A stretch of DNA of 64,000 bases. It comes from Rhizobium oryziradicis (GTDB lineage: Bacteria > Pseudomonadota > Alphaproteobacteria > Rhizobiales > Rhizobiaceae). The position numbers were made by a program, and so were the translations under genes. Where the stretch lies: NCBI RefSeq assembly GCF_001939045.1, contig NZ_MKIM01000024.1, forward strand, positions 1 through 64,000, given 5' to 3'. Shown here one piece after another: positions 52,762 through 61,704 of the stretch (its first letter is position 1; each line of letters opens with the position of its first letter). The notes under the pieces were generated by a model. That model ran no database searches, was not told where the DNA came from, and saw nothing but the letters and a program-made list of their open reading frames with translations.

Positions 52762-53565
52762 ATGCCGCAGATCGCACATCAGCACAATTACAATCTGAAA
52801 GATGAGATCAAGGCCTATTGGTCTTTGCGGGCCGAAACATTCGACAGCCAGCCGGGCCATGAAATTTTCTCAGAGGCCGAGCGCGCCGCCTGGCACGGGC
52901 TGATCAGCCGCCATCTTGGCCCCGGCAATGGACGAAAAGTGCTGGATCTGGCCTCTGGCACCGGCGTGGTATCGCATCTGCTTGACGACCTTGGCTTTTC
53001 TGTCACCGGTATGGATTGGTCGGAACCCATGCTGGAGCGCGCCCGCGCCAAAGCCAAAGCGCGAGGCCGCACCATTCGCTTTCTGATGGGCGATGCCGAA
53101 AACACCATGGAGCTGGACAGCAGCTATGATGTGATCACCAACCGCCATCTGGTGTGGACCCTGGTGGACCCGCTGACGGCCTTTCAGGAATGGCATCGTG
53201 TGCTCAAGCCCGGCGGCAAGGTGTTGATTGTCGATGGTGATTTCGTCAATCCCAGCCCGCTTGCCAAACTGACCGGCTTTTTGGCCAGGATGGCAGCACG
53301 TTTTCACATCGGCAAGCAGCCCGCCCATCACGGCCCGGCGTCTTCGCTGGTTGAGACCCATAAAAGCATTCTCGCACGGGTGTATTTTTCCAACGGCGCG
53401 CGGGCAGATGCCGTGGTGGAGTTGCTGAAACAGGCCGGGTTTTCTTCTATCACGGTCGATCAGGATTTGCGCGCCATCAACCGGGCACAAAAGGCCAATT
53501 TTGGTTTTCTGAAAGGTTTGGAGCGGGCAACGCAGCACCGCTATGCCATTTGCGCGGTGAAGTGA
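52762..53565 (+). CDS. Class I SAM-dependent methyltransferase
   Basis: 267 residues from the ATG at 52762 (GGAGCAGGAC upstream; a TTG 12 bp earlier is also in frame). Motif I is VLDLASGTGVVSHLLDDLGF, motif II region VTGMDWSEPMLERARAKAKA, motif IV SSYDVITNRHLVWTLVDPLT, and VLKPGGKVLIVDGDF. A Methyltransf_11/25 enzyme without a target-specifying domain. It is divergent from the iron-complex ABC operon and shares its promoter region, so it may modify or be needed to use the same metal complex; that is inference. Confidence 0.9.
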   Translation: MPQIAHQHNYNLKDEIKAYWSLRAETFDSQPGHEIFSEAERAAWHGLISRHLGPGNGRKVLDLASGTGVVSHLLDDLGFSVTGMDWSEPMLERARAKAKARGRTIRFLMGDAENTMELDSSYDVITNRHLVWTLVDPLTAFQEWHRVLKPGGKVLIVDGDFVNPSPLAKLTGFLARMAARFHIGKQPAHHGPASSLVETHKSILARVYFSNGARADAVVELLKQAGFSSITVDQDLRAINRAQKANFGFLKGLERATQHRYAICAVK

Positions 53566-53570
53566 AGTGG

Positions 53571-54776
53571 TCAGGGCGCACCCGTCACCAATTGCTGATC
53601 AATGGCTTTAAGCGCGCGGTCCAGATGCCCTTCATAGACCAGGCTGGCTTCGTCGTTTGCCATATCGATTTTGGGCATACCGTCCAGCCGCACCTGCAAA
53701 CAGGTTTGCAACCCTTCGTCCAGCCCCCGCGCCAGCAGATCATAATAGCGGGTGCCGGGGCCGGTGATGATGACGGGCAAGGTCTCATAGAGGCTGAACA
53801 CGCGCGATAACCCCTGCCCCAAGGCAAGGCCTGCCTGCCGAAAGGCATATTGCGCCATGCGGTTGCCTTGGCGGGCGGTGAGCGCGATGCGATCCATCTC
53901 GGCAAGAGGCACAAAGCGGGCGGGAATGGTGTCGGGCGGCACCTCGAAGGCGGTGCGCAAAATGCCGTAAAACCCCGCAGATGCCTCAACGCATCCGCGT
54001 GATCCACAGCGGCACAGCTTGTTATCGGACGCATTGAGCATATGGCCAAAGTTGGGGGCATTGACCTCCAGCCCGCCCACAGCATTTGTGCGGGCAATTC
54101 CCAAGCCAATGCTGTGGCCCAGTGACAGCGCAATCAAACCACGAAAATCTGCCCCCTCCCCACCAATGCGGGATGCAAGACCATGGGCCACCAAGCGCGT
54201 TTCATTGCTCACCATCAGATCGGCATTGGGAAAGGCTGAGAGGGCGGCGTTGAGATCCACCGGCTGATTGCCAAACACCGGCGACCACACCACATGTGCA
54301 CCTTCGGCATCGACAATGCCCTTGCTGCTGACCGACAGCACGGCAACCGTGGCAGAATCAAGCTTCGAGCGGTCGGCAAGCCGCAACAACGCGCGGGCAA
54401 AATCCTCTGAGAAGCTGCTGGGCGTTGCCGCCAGCACCCGCGGCTCGTCAAACCGGTCCATCAATGTGCCGCGATAATCGGAGAGCGCATAGCGCACATT
54501 GTCTGACGATATCTGCACAGACATCGCGTAGGCAAAGCTGCCCTTGCGCGACAGCAATACTCTTGGCCGGCCCCTTGATGCGGCCGCCTGCGGCTCGTGC
54601 CGCTCAATCGCGCCGATCTGTTCCAGCTCGGCGGTGATGGCCGTGACCGTGGCCGAAGCAAGCCCGGTCAGCTCCGCAAGATCGGTATGCGACAACGCAT
54701 CTTGCCTGCGCAGCGCTGAAAGCACCAGCGTGGAATTTTGCCGCCGCACCTTGTCGCCGCTTGATTTGATCAGCAT
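53571..54776 (-). CDS. ROK family transcriptional regulator (XylR-like)
   Basis: About 401 residues from MLIKSSGDKVRRQNSTLVLS. The N-terminal winged helix is DLAELTGLASATVTAITAEL; the ROK domain has the zinc motif CRCGSRGCVEASAGFYGILR and HMLNASDNKLC. No complete sugar kinase catalytic set is evident, as usual for regulators. It is divergent from xylF, with a 21-bp palindrome between, so it most likely represses the xylose-type transporter until the sugar binds. The N-terminus is uncertain; upstream codons to 54848 are in frame. Confidence 0.9.
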   Translation of the reverse strand: MLIKSSGDKVRRQNSTLVLSALRRQDALSHTDLAELTGLASATVTAITAELEQIGAIERHEPQAAASRGRPRVLLSRKGSFAYAMSVQISSDNVRYALSDYRGTLMDRFDEPRVLAATPSSFSEDFARALLRLADRSKLDSATVAVLSVSSKGIVDAEGAHVVWSPVFGNQPVDLNAALSAFPNADLMVSNETRLVAHGLASRIGGEGADFRGLIALSLGHSIGLGIARTNAVGGLEVNAPNFGHMLNASDNKLCRCGSRGCVEASAGFYGILRTAFEVPPDTIPARFVPLAEMDRIALTARQGNRMAQYAFRQAGLALGQGLSRVFSLYETLPVIITGPGTRYYDLLARGLDEGLQTCLQVRLDGMPKIDMANDEASLVYEGHLDRALKAIDQQLVTGAP

Positions 54777-54894
54777 CGGCAGGACCGGCCCCTCAAAGTA
54801 AAGTGAAACACATGCTCCTCCCAAAGCATTTGCTCCCTGTGTTGACAAGGCCGTTTCAAGGGCTGTTGACAGGTTGCAATTCTTCTGCCAGTTA

Positions 54895-54915
54895 TTTTCT
54901 CGACTGTCGAGAAAA
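54895..54915. promoter_or_regulatory. 21-bp perfect palindrome, probable ROK/XylR operator
   Basis: TTTTCTCGAC / GTCGAGAAAA arms of 10 bp around a single central T. It lies 119 bp from the ROK start and 102 bp upstream of the xylF ATG. A half-site TTCTCGAG recurs at about 54938-54945. Confidence 0.75.
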
Positions 54916-55016
54916 ACATTATCTGGCCCGTTTCCAGTGTTCTCGAGGGTTTAGTGGTGGTGTGGTGGCGGACGAGGAGGTCTGCCCGCATCGCCTTCAT
55001 TTTGGGGAGGTTTAAA

Positions 55017-56057
55017 ATGAAATCCGTTATGAAACTGATGGCATGCGTTGCCGTCATCACGTCCGTGCACGTCTCCGCTCAGGCCAAGGATCTGATTGTT
55101 GGCGTGTCCTGGTCGAACTTCCAGGAAGAGCGCTGGAAAACCGACGAAGCCGCCATCAAGGAAGCGTTGAAGGCGCATGGTGCCAAGTATATTTCGGCTG
55201 ACGCCCAGACATCGGCGGCAAAGCAGCTGACCGACATTGAAAGCCTGATTGCCCAAGGCGCAAACGCCCTGATCGTGCTGGCGCAAGATTCCAGCGCCAT
55301 TGGCCCAGCCATTGAAAAGGCCGCCAATGAGGGCATTCCGGTGATTGGCTATGACCGCCTGATCGAAAACCCCAACACTTATTACATCACCTTCGACAAC
55401 AAGGAAGTTGGCCGCCTGCAGGCGAAGGAAGTGATGAAGGTCAAGCCGAGCGGCAATTACGTGTTCATCAAGGGCGGCTCGACCGATCCGAATGCCGATT
55501 TCGTCTTCTCCGGCCAGATGGATGTTTTGAAAGACGCCATCACCGCAGGCAAGATCAAGAATGTCGGTGAAGCCTATACCGATGGCTGGAAGCCGGAAAT
55601 TGCCCAGAAGAACATGGAGCAGTTTTTGACCGCCAACAACAACAAGGTTGATGCGGTTGTCTCGTCCAATGACGGCATGGCCGGTGGCGTGGTGGCAGCC
55701 CTCGAAGCACAGGGTCTTGCTGGCTCTGTTCCGGTGTCGGGTCAGGATGGCGATAAGGCGGCGCTGAACCGTGTGGCCCTTGGCACGCAGACCGTATCTG
55801 TGTGGAAAGACAGCCGCATGCTGGGCAAGAAGGCTGGCGATGTGGCCGTTGAGCTGGCCAGCGGCAAGAAGATGAGCGAAATCCCCGGCACCACCAAATT
55901 CAAGGGCGGTTCCAAGGGCATTGAAATGAACTCGCAATTCCTGATGCCGCAAGCCATCACCAAGGACAATCTCAATGTTGTTCTCGATGCCAAGTGGATC
56001 AGCAAGAGCGAACTTTGCCAGGGCGTGAAGGCTGGCACTGTGGCGGTGTGCAAGTAA
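55017..56057 (+). CDS. xylF: Xylose-type ABC transporter substrate-binding protein
   Basis: 346 residues with GGGGAGG before the ATG. A signal peptide ([20 protein letters not shown], then AQAKD) is followed by a type I periplasmic binding fold: [80 protein letters not shown] and [20 protein letters not shown]. These match XylF rather than RbsB or FrcB. Xylose specificity is likely but could include related pentoses. It is first of the operon xylF-xylH-xylG; a long untranslated gap with repeats follows. Confidence 0.9.
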   Translation: MKSVMKLMACVAVITSVHVSAQAKDLIVGVSWSNFQEERWKTDEAAIKEALKAHGAKYISADAQTSAAKQLTDIESLIAQGANALIVLAQDSSAIGPAIEKAANEGIPVIGYDRLIENPNTYYITFDNKEVGRLQAKEVMKVKPSGNYVFIKGGSTDPNADFVFSGQMDVLKDAITAGKIKNVGEAYTDGWKPEIAQKNMEQFLTANNNKVDAVVSSNDGMAGGVVAALEAQGLAGSVPVSGQDGDKAALNRVALGTQTVSVWKDSRMLGKKAGDVAVELASGKKMSEIPGTTKFKGGSKGIEMNSQFLMPQAITKDNLNVVLDAKWISKSELCQGVKAGTVAVCK

Positions 56058-56108
56058 CAGTGGTTTGATGGGTGTCGCAGCGTATTCTTGTGCGCTGCGG
56101 CCTGCAAA

Positions 56109-56215
56109 TACCCCCTCTGGCTTGCCAGCCATCTCCCCCACAAGGGGGGAGGAAAAGATATGGCACATTCCAATCCGAATAGCCAACGATGACGTTCGGC
56201 AGGACAGAGGGGGTA
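56109..56215. repeat. MITE-like repeat with 11-bp inverted ends
   Basis: TACCCCCTCTG (56109-56119) and its reverse complement CAGAGGGGGTA (56205-56215) bound a segment with hairpins GGCT-TGCC-AGCC and TCCCCC/GGGGGA. This CCCCCTCTG/AAGGGGGGA style is known to be common between rhizobial genes. Confidence 0.65.
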
Positions 56216-56279
56216 ACGCCAAGCACCACACATCAAACGCATCCCAATACGCGCCAAAACTCTGGCACGACAGCGGCCT

Positions 56280-56384
56280 TTACAGCGCCGTGCGCCATAT
56301 ATGGCGCACAAAGGACGCTGTAACACTTTTAGTCTGCTGCATAATTTTCTCCTTAAATCGAGTCCGATTTAAGGAATTATGCAG
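56280..56384 (+). repeat. Palindromic intergenic repeat, family A copy 4
   Basis: The first hairpin has outer arms TTACAG (56280-56285)/CTGTAA (56318-56323) and a 20-bp perfect palindrome GTGCGCCATATATGGCGCAC (56290-56309). The second, from CTGCATAATT (56337) to AATTATGCAG (56384), encloses CCTTAAATCG/CGATTTAAGG. The most regular copy in the window. Confidence 0.85.
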
Positions 56385-56422
56385 TAGCGCAGACCCAAAG
56401 GTCATAGAGGAGTATCCGGTCC

Positions 56423-57736
56423 ATGGTGGATCACACAATCAGCGCAGCCTCCAACGGCGCGCGGCCAGCAAAGGCCAATCTCTGGCAACAATTTTTGAAA
56501 GCCACCGAAATCGACACCCGCTTGATGGGCATGGTCATTGCCCTGCTGATTATCTGGGTGGGTTTTCACGTGCTGTCAGACGGCCTGTTCATGACGCCGC
56601 GCAATCTGTGGAACCTGTCCGTGCAGGCGGCATCGGTCTCTGTCATGGCAACCGGCATGGTGTTGGTGATTGTCACCCGCAATATCGACCTCTCGGTTGG
56701 CTCCATCCTTGGCTTTGTCGGCATGATGATGGCGGTCACACAAACCAAGTTTCTGCCGGTTCTGCTGGGGTATGAACATCCGCTGATGTGGGTGCTGGCG
56801 CTGGGCTTTGGCATTGTCATCGGCGCTGCCATTGGCGCGTTTCAAGGTGCCATCATTGCCTTTCTCAATGTTCCGTCGTTCATTGTCACGCTGGGCGGTC
56901 TGCTGGTGTGGCGCGGTTGCGCCTGGATGGTCACCAGCGGGGCAACCGTTGCGCCTATGGATACCCGCTTTCGCCTGATGGGCGGCGGGGCCGATGGCTC
57001 GATTGGGGCAACAGCAAGCTGGGTGGTGGGCGTGATTGCCTGCGTGTTCATTGTGCTGTCGATCCTGCATTCGCGCAAACAGCGCAAGCGTTTCGGCTTT
57101 CCGCTCAAGCCCATCTGGGCTGAATATTTCATGGGCCTGATTGGCTGCGGTGCCGTCATGGGTGCTGTTAATGTGCTCAACAGCTATTACATGCCAGTCA
57201 ATCTGGCGCGCAAATATGCCGAGGCCCATAATATTCCATGGCCCGATGGCGGGTTGGATATCTCGCTTGGCATTGCCATTCCGGTGCTGATTGCCATTGG
57301 CATTGCCATTGTCATGAACTTCATCACCAACCGCACTCGCTTTGGCCGCTACGTGTTTGCCATTGGTGGCAACCCGGAAGCCGCCGAGCTGGCCGGCATC
57401 AAAACCCGCTGGGTCACGGTGCGGATTTTTGCGCTGATGGGTGCGCTTTGCGCCATCGCTGCTGCCATTTCCACCGCCCGCCTCAATGCAGCAACCAATG
57501 CGCAAGGCACGCTGGATGAGCTGTACACCATTGCCGCCGCCGTGATTGGCGGAACATCCTTGGCCGGCGGTGCTGGCACCATTGTTGGGGCCATTCTCGG
57601 GGCCATTGTCATGCAATCGCTCAATTCGGGCATGGTGTTGCTGGGCATGGATACGCCATTGCAGAGCATTGTGATTGGCATGGTTCTGGTTGTCGCGGTT
57701 TGGCTGGACACGGTTTACCGCGCCCGCACCCGCTAA
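56423..57736 (+). CDS. xylH: Xylose-type ABC transporter permease
   Basis: 437 residues, multiple helices of the BPD_transp_2 family: [40 protein letters not shown], the motif [40 protein letters not shown] (the cytoplasmic coupling loop) and [20 protein letters not shown]. It is longer than the ~390-residue E. coli XylH because of a central segment around 215-260. The stop is 17 bp before the ATPase start. Confidence 0.93.
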   Translation: MVDHTISAASNGARPAKANLWQQFLKATEIDTRLMGMVIALLIIWVGFHVLSDGLFMTPRNLWNLSVQAASVSVMATGMVLVIVTRNIDLSVGSILGFVGMMMAVTQTKFLPVLLGYEHPLMWVLALGFGIVIGAAIGAFQGAIIAFLNVPSFIVTLGGLLVWRGCAWMVTSGATVAPMDTRFRLMGGGADGSIGATASWVVGVIACVFIVLSILHSRKQRKRFGFPLKPIWAEYFMGLIGCGAVMGAVNVLNSYYMPVNLARKYAEAHNIPWPDGGLDISLGIAIPVLIAIGIAIVMNFITNRTRFGRYVFAIGGNPEAAELAGIKTRWVTVRIFALMGALCAIAAAISTARLNAATNAQGTLDELYTIAAAVIGGTSLAGGAGTIVGAILGAIVMQSLNSGMVLLGMDTPLQSIVIGMVLVVAVWLDTVYRARTR

Positions 57737-57753
57737 CACAGAGGAGATACGTT

Positions 57754-58539
57754 ATGACACAACAGAACACGCCTCTGGTGGAAATGAAGAATATTTCCAT
57801 CTCCTTTGGCGGTATTCATGCCGTTGATGATGCATCCGTCGATCTGTTTCCCGGCGAAGTCGTGGCCCTGCTAGGCCACAATGGGGCTGGCAAATCCACG
57901 CTGATCAAGATCCTCTCCGGTGCTTATAAGCGCAGCGCCGGTGAAATCCTGATCAATGGCGAGCCTTGCGACATCAACAACCCGCGCGATGCCAAGCATT
58001 ACGGTATCGAGACCATCTACCAGACGCTGGCCGTGGCCGATAACGTCGATGCCGCTGCCAATCTCTACCTCGGTCGCGAATTGCAAACCCCATGGGGCAC
58101 GCTGGATGATGTGGCCATGGAGGCCAAGGCACGCGAGGTGATGGGACGGCTCAATCCGAATTTCCAGCGCTTCAAGGAGCCGGTCAAGGCGCTGTCGGGT
58201 GGCCAGCGTCAATCAGTGGCCATTGCCCGCGCCATTTTGTTTGATGCCCGCATTCTGATCATGGACGAGCCAACCGCTGCTCTCGGCCCGCAGGAAACCG
58301 CGCAAGTGGGCGAGCTGATCTTGCAGCTGAAAAAGGAAGGCATCGGCATTTTTCTGATCAGCCACGACATTCACGACGTGTTTGATCTGGCCGACCGGGT
58401 GTTTGTGATGAAAAACGGCAAGGTGGTTGGCCACGCCAAAACCACGGACGTGACCAAGGATGAAGTGCTGGGCATGATCATCATGGGCAAAGTGCCACCG
58501 GGTGCCGTGCCCGGCCCCGGTGCCATGCAGGTGGCGTAA
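57754..58539 (+). CDS. xylG: Sugar ABC transporter ATP-binding protein, single ATPase domain
   Basis: 261 residues from the ATG at 57754 with GAGGAG upstream. One ABC cassette: Walker [17 protein letters not shown], signature [18 protein letters not shown], Walker [14 protein letters not shown]-loop [13 protein letters not shown]. coli XylG and RbsA carry two cassettes in about 500 residues; here only one is encoded, as in rhizobial FrcA-type proteins, so it presumably works as a homodimer. It is the last gene of the operon; I see no terminator before uppP, which converges. Confidence 0.9.
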   Translation: MTQQNTPLVEMKNISISFGGIHAVDDASVDLFPGEVVALLGHNGAGKSTLIKILSGAYKRSAGEILINGEPCDINNPRDAKHYGIETIYQTLAVADNVDAAANLYLGRELQTPWGTLDDVAMEAKAREVMGRLNPNFQRFKEPVKALSGGQRQSVAIARAILFDARILIMDEPTAALGPQETAQVGELILQLKKEGIGIFLISHDIHDVFDLADRVFVMKNGKVVGHAKTTDVTKDEVLGMIIMGKVPPGAVPGPGAMQVA

Positions 58540-58549
58540 ATTTATCGTA

Positions 58550-59422
58550 TCAAGCTGCTGCCCCAGTGGCAGCAGCCGCGATCAGCACGAAGCCGAGCAA
58601 AATCCGATAGATCACAAACGGCCATGTGGAGAAGCGTTCCAGAAAGCGCATCAGGCCCCAGATGGCGACCAGCGAGGAAATGCCACCGGCAATCAAGCCC
58701 ACGCTGAGAAGCGCCCAGCCATGGGCATCCAGCGAGAGTTTATGCAGCTCCCACACTTCTTTCAAGCCAGCCAGCACGATGGCAGGGAGACCCAGCAGAA
58801 ACGAAAAGCGCGCGGCTTCTTCACGCTTGAAGCCCAGCGCCAATGCCGCCGTGATGGTGCCGCCAGAGCGTGACACACCGGGAATAAGGGCTGCGGCCTG
58901 CGCCAGACCCACCAGAATAATATCCAGCGGACGAATGCTGGGCAGATTGCGCTTATGCTTGGCCAAAAGCTCGGTTGCCGCCAAAAGACCACCCATGACA
59001 ATGCAGGCAATACCCACGGCCCACAGGCTGCGCAAGGGAGAACCACAGCTGTTGAGACTATGCGACAGCGCAAGGCCCGCAATGACAATCGGGATGGTGC
59101 CGATCATGATCCAAAGCACCAGCTGAAAGCTGAAATCATTATAATCGCGGCGCTTCAAAGCGCTGATCGAGCCGGATGCAAGACCATGGATATCGCGCCA
59201 GAAATAGGTGACAACCCCGACAAGGGCTGCCATCTGCATGGCGGCGGAAAAGGCCGCACCGGGATCTGGCCAGCCCAACAGCGCGGGCACCACCCGCATA
59301 TGGGCCGAGGATGACACTGGCACCAGTTCGGTGATCCCTTGCACCACGCCCAAAAACGCGGCTTCAACAAAACTCAAGTCAACAAAGCCCGTTGCCGAGC
59401 CCACCAAACAAGCATCCGCCAT
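58550..59422 (-). CDS. uppP: Undecaprenyl-diphosphatase
   Basis: 290 residues, polytopic. Family motifs: FLGVVQGITELVPVSSSAHM (the E-x3-P-x-S-S-S-A-H site) and ALIPGVSRSGGTITAALALG (the PGxSRSGGT site). It recycles the lipid carrier undecaprenyl pyrophosphate for peptidoglycan and O-antigen synthesis and confers bacitracin resistance. Unrelated to the convergent xyl genes. Confidence 0.95.
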   Translation of the reverse strand: MADACLVGSATGFVDLSFVEAAFLGVVQGITELVPVSSSAHMRVVPALLGWPDPGAAFSAAMQMAALVGVVTYFWRDIHGLASGSISALKRRDYNDFSFQLVLWIMIGTIPIVIAGLALSHSLNSCGSPLRSLWAVGIACIVMGGLLAATELLAKHKRNLPSIRPLDIILVGLAQAAALIPGVSRSGGTITAALALGFKREEAARFSFLLGLPAIVLAGLKEVWELHKLSLDAHGWALLSVGLIAGGISSLVAIWGLMRFLERFSTWPFVIYRILLGFVLIAAAATGAAA

Positions 59423-59836
59423 TGATCACCTCTTAAAGCATGTCGCGTTTTATTGTCCTCAATAAAACGATAACGTCCATGCGACACAATAAGATCTAAA
59501 GCCTGTCGCAGCGACTCCTATTCGCAGCGATTGGCTTTAGAGTGTTGGAATGCTTTGAAACTCTGAACGTGGCAGAAGGAAGACTGCAATTCAACAGACA
59601 CGGAAAGAACGCGCCACGGGCGTTTTATGCACCAAGAAATACCTCGGGAAAAGACCGTACTATTGAGGGCGCGACATAAAAAATCCCACAGCATCCCAGT
59701 ATCTATGCCTCCACAAGAAAAGACCAAATAATTAGCAATTGTTAAATTTATTTCTTAGATACTTCGCAATCAGTGTGAAACAACGACACGTCAAATTGCA
59801 ACATTGACCCGTTGCCATTCCCCGTTGGAGATCGTA
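59423..59836. other. 414-bp intergenic region with palindromic repeats
   Basis: No gene. The left third holds two adjacent inverted repeats (59439-59540); the remainder (59600-59836) is AT-rich and should carry the chemoreceptor promoter. Confidence 0.5.
59439..59540. repeat. Double palindromic element upstream of uppP
   Basis: First dyad: CATGTCGCGTTTTATTG (59439-59455) against CAATAAAACG and ATGCGACA (59460-59487). Second: CTAAAGCC (59496-59503) against GGCTTTAG (59533-59540), with TCGCAGCGA-like inner pairing. The two-hairpin plan resembles family A, but the sequence differs. Confidence 0.6.
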
Positions 59837-61651
59837 ATGCGAATTTCTCTTGGCCAACTTTTAACATCGCTCTTTGCAATCATTCTTATGGTGGTTGTAA
59901 GCCAAGGTGTTTATGGTGTCAGCGCGCTCAACACAATTTTGGCAGACACCCATCAGATTGTTGGCAAGAGAGTCCCCTCCTTCATTCTCATGGGGCAGAT
60001 CAATGCTGATCTGGGCGACATTCGCATTGCCCAAGGCAGTGTGCTGAATTCTGATCCTTCCAGCAAAGCTGAATTTGCGGCAACGTTGAAAGAAGCCGAG
60101 GCGGCGTTGGCCAAAAACCGCAAAGAGTATGAGCCGTTGATGGTCGATCAAGGCGATCGCGACCTTTACGCGGCTTTTTCCAAGGATTGGGAGCGGGCAG
60201 AAGCCTTGTGGCTGCAAGTCAAGGCACTGTCAGACAAGGGCCAGCAAGAGGAGGCCTTGAAATTATTCAACGGTGAAGCCCTCACGACGTTCAACAAATC
60301 CGGCGACGATATTCAGGCCGCCGTCGATGATCTGGCCGGAAACGTCAAAGACGAAGGTGCGTCAAGTGTTGCCAGCATCACCTTGGCCAAAGCCGTTACC
60401 TATGCGGCACTTGCCCTTGCTCTTTTGATCGGGCTCTGCGCCATCCTCACCAACGCCGTGCGCGTGGTGCGCCCTTTGAAACATATCACCAACACGATGC
60501 GCATCCTCTCCTCTGGCGATACCAGCGGTGACGTGCCCTACAAGAGCCGCCAGGATGAAATCGGGGCCATGGCAGCAGCCCTTCAGGTGTTCAAGGATGG
60601 TATTTTGCACAACCGTGCGCTGGAAACTGAGGCCGAGAATGCGCGACAGAAAGCAGAACTCGAGAAACTGCGCCTGCAGCAAGACGCCGAGGCTGCCGCC
60701 CAGCAAAAATTGCAAATGGCAACCGCCGGTCTCGCCTCTGGCCTCAAGCGGCTGGCAGCGGGCGATCTCAATTTCGAATTGAACGAGCCGTTCTCGCCCG
60801 AGTTTGATGCGCTGCGCCTTGATCTGAATTCGGCGGTTGCGCAACTTGGCAACACCATTGCAACAGTTGCAGGCTCTGCCGGAGCCATCAGCAATGGCTC
60901 GCGCGAGGTGAGCCAAAGCGCCAATGACCTGTCGAAACGCACAGAACAGCAGGCGGCATCGCTGGAAGAAACCGCCGCCGCCCTTGATCAGATTACAGTT
61001 AATGTCACCAATTCTTCGCGCCGGGTGGAAGAGGCCCGTGGCGTTGCCAAGGAAGCCAACAGCAGTGCTGTCCGCTCGGAGCGTGTGGTGAATGAAGCCA
61101 TCCATGCCATGCAGCGTATTGAGCAATCTTCCAACCAGATTTCCAATATTATCACGGTGATCGATGAAATTGCCTTCCAGACCAATCTTTTGGCCTTGAA
61201 TGCGGGCGTGGAAGCGGCCCGTGCCGGCGAGGCAGGCCGTGGCTTTGCCGTGGTTGCCACCGAAGTGCGCGAACTGGCCCAGCGCTCGGCCAGAGCTGCC
61301 CGCGAAATCAAGGAGTTGATCAATAATTCAACGGCGGAAGTGGAAAACGGTGTTCGTCAGGTGCAGGAAACCGGCGATGTGCTGAGAGCCATCGAAGTGC
61401 ATGTGACCACCATCAACGGCTTGATGGATGCCATTGCCACATCATCGCGCGAGCAATCGGTGGGCCTGTCGGAAGTCAACACCGCCGTCAACCAGATGGA
61501 TCAGGTAACCCAGCAAAATGCGGCCATGGTAGAAGAAACCAGCGCCGCCAGCGCCAGTCTCGCGCAGGAAAGCGCGCGTCTCCAGCAGCTTGTATCACGG
61601 TTTATTATTCCGGGCGATCATGGCGCGACTGCAATGCGTCGGGCAGCTTAG
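59837..61651 (+). CDS. Methyl-accepting chemotaxis protein
   Basis: 604 residues from the ATG at 59837 (GGAG upstream). The first helix is LLTSLFAIILMVVVSQGVYG. A periplasmic four-helix-bundle sensor (4HB_MCP type; GQINADLGDIRIAQGSVLNS) follows, then a second helix (AVTYAALALALLIGLCAILT), HAMP (RPLKHITNTMRILSSGDTSG) and a signalling tip EIAFQTNLLALNAGVEAARA identical to that of the receptor at 46267-48099. No C-terminal CheR pentapeptide. The stop TAG falls inside a family B repeat. Confidence 0.94.
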   Translation: MRISLGQLLTSLFAIILMVVVSQGVYGVSALNTILADTHQIVGKRVPSFILMGQINADLGDIRIAQGSVLNSDPSSKAEFAATLKEAEAALAKNRKEYEPLMVDQGDRDLYAAFSKDWERAEALWLQVKALSDKGQQEEALKLFNGEALTTFNKSGDDIQAAVDDLAGNVKDEGASSVASITLAKAVTYAALALALLIGLCAILTNAVRVVRPLKHITNTMRILSSGDTSGDVPYKSRQDEIGAMAAALQVFKDGILHNRALETEAENARQKAELEKLRLQQDAEAAAQQKLQMATAGLASGLKRLAAGDLNFELNEPFSPEFDALRLDLNSAVAQLGNTIATVAGSAGAISNGSREVSQSANDLSKRTEQQAASLEETAAALDQITVNVTNSSRRVEEARGVAKEANSSAVRSERVVNEAIHAMQRIEQSSNQISNIITVIDEIAFQTNLLALNAGVEAARAGEAGRGFAVVATEVRELAQRSARAAREIKELINNSTAEVENGVRQVQETGDVLRAIEVHVTTINGLMDAIATSSREQSVGLSEVNTAVNQMDQVTQQNAAMVEETSAASASLAQESARLQQLVSRFIIPGDHGATAMRRAA

Positions 61652-61690
61652 AGCCTGTCGGGTTCAGATTTAACCCGACAAACTCTCAGA
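61648..61690 (+). repeat. Palindromic intergenic repeat, family B copy 3 (short)
   Basis: TTAGAGCCTGTCGGGTT ... AACCCGACAAACTCTCAG, imperfect inverted repeat. Its first bases give the TAG stop of the chemoreceptor gene; it ends 15 bp before the convergent MscS stop. Confidence 0.8.
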
Positions 61691-61704
61691 AATCTACCAT
61701 TTCA

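Larger units (their letters stand above)
56058..56422. other. 365-bp intergenic gap inside the xyl operon, filled by two repeats
   Basis: No gene. It contains a 107-bp element with 11-bp inverted ends (56109-56215) and a family A element (56280-56384). Such hairpins after a binding-protein gene may stabilise the xylF message or terminate part of the transcripts. Confidence 0.6.

Noticed and set aside
54951..56231. A 426-codon frame opposite xylF
   Set aside because: Antisense shadow of an unmistakable binding-protein gene, with no motif of its own.
56576..57739. A long minus-strand frame opposite xylH
   Set aside because: Asn/His-rich shadow of a membrane permease; no start context.
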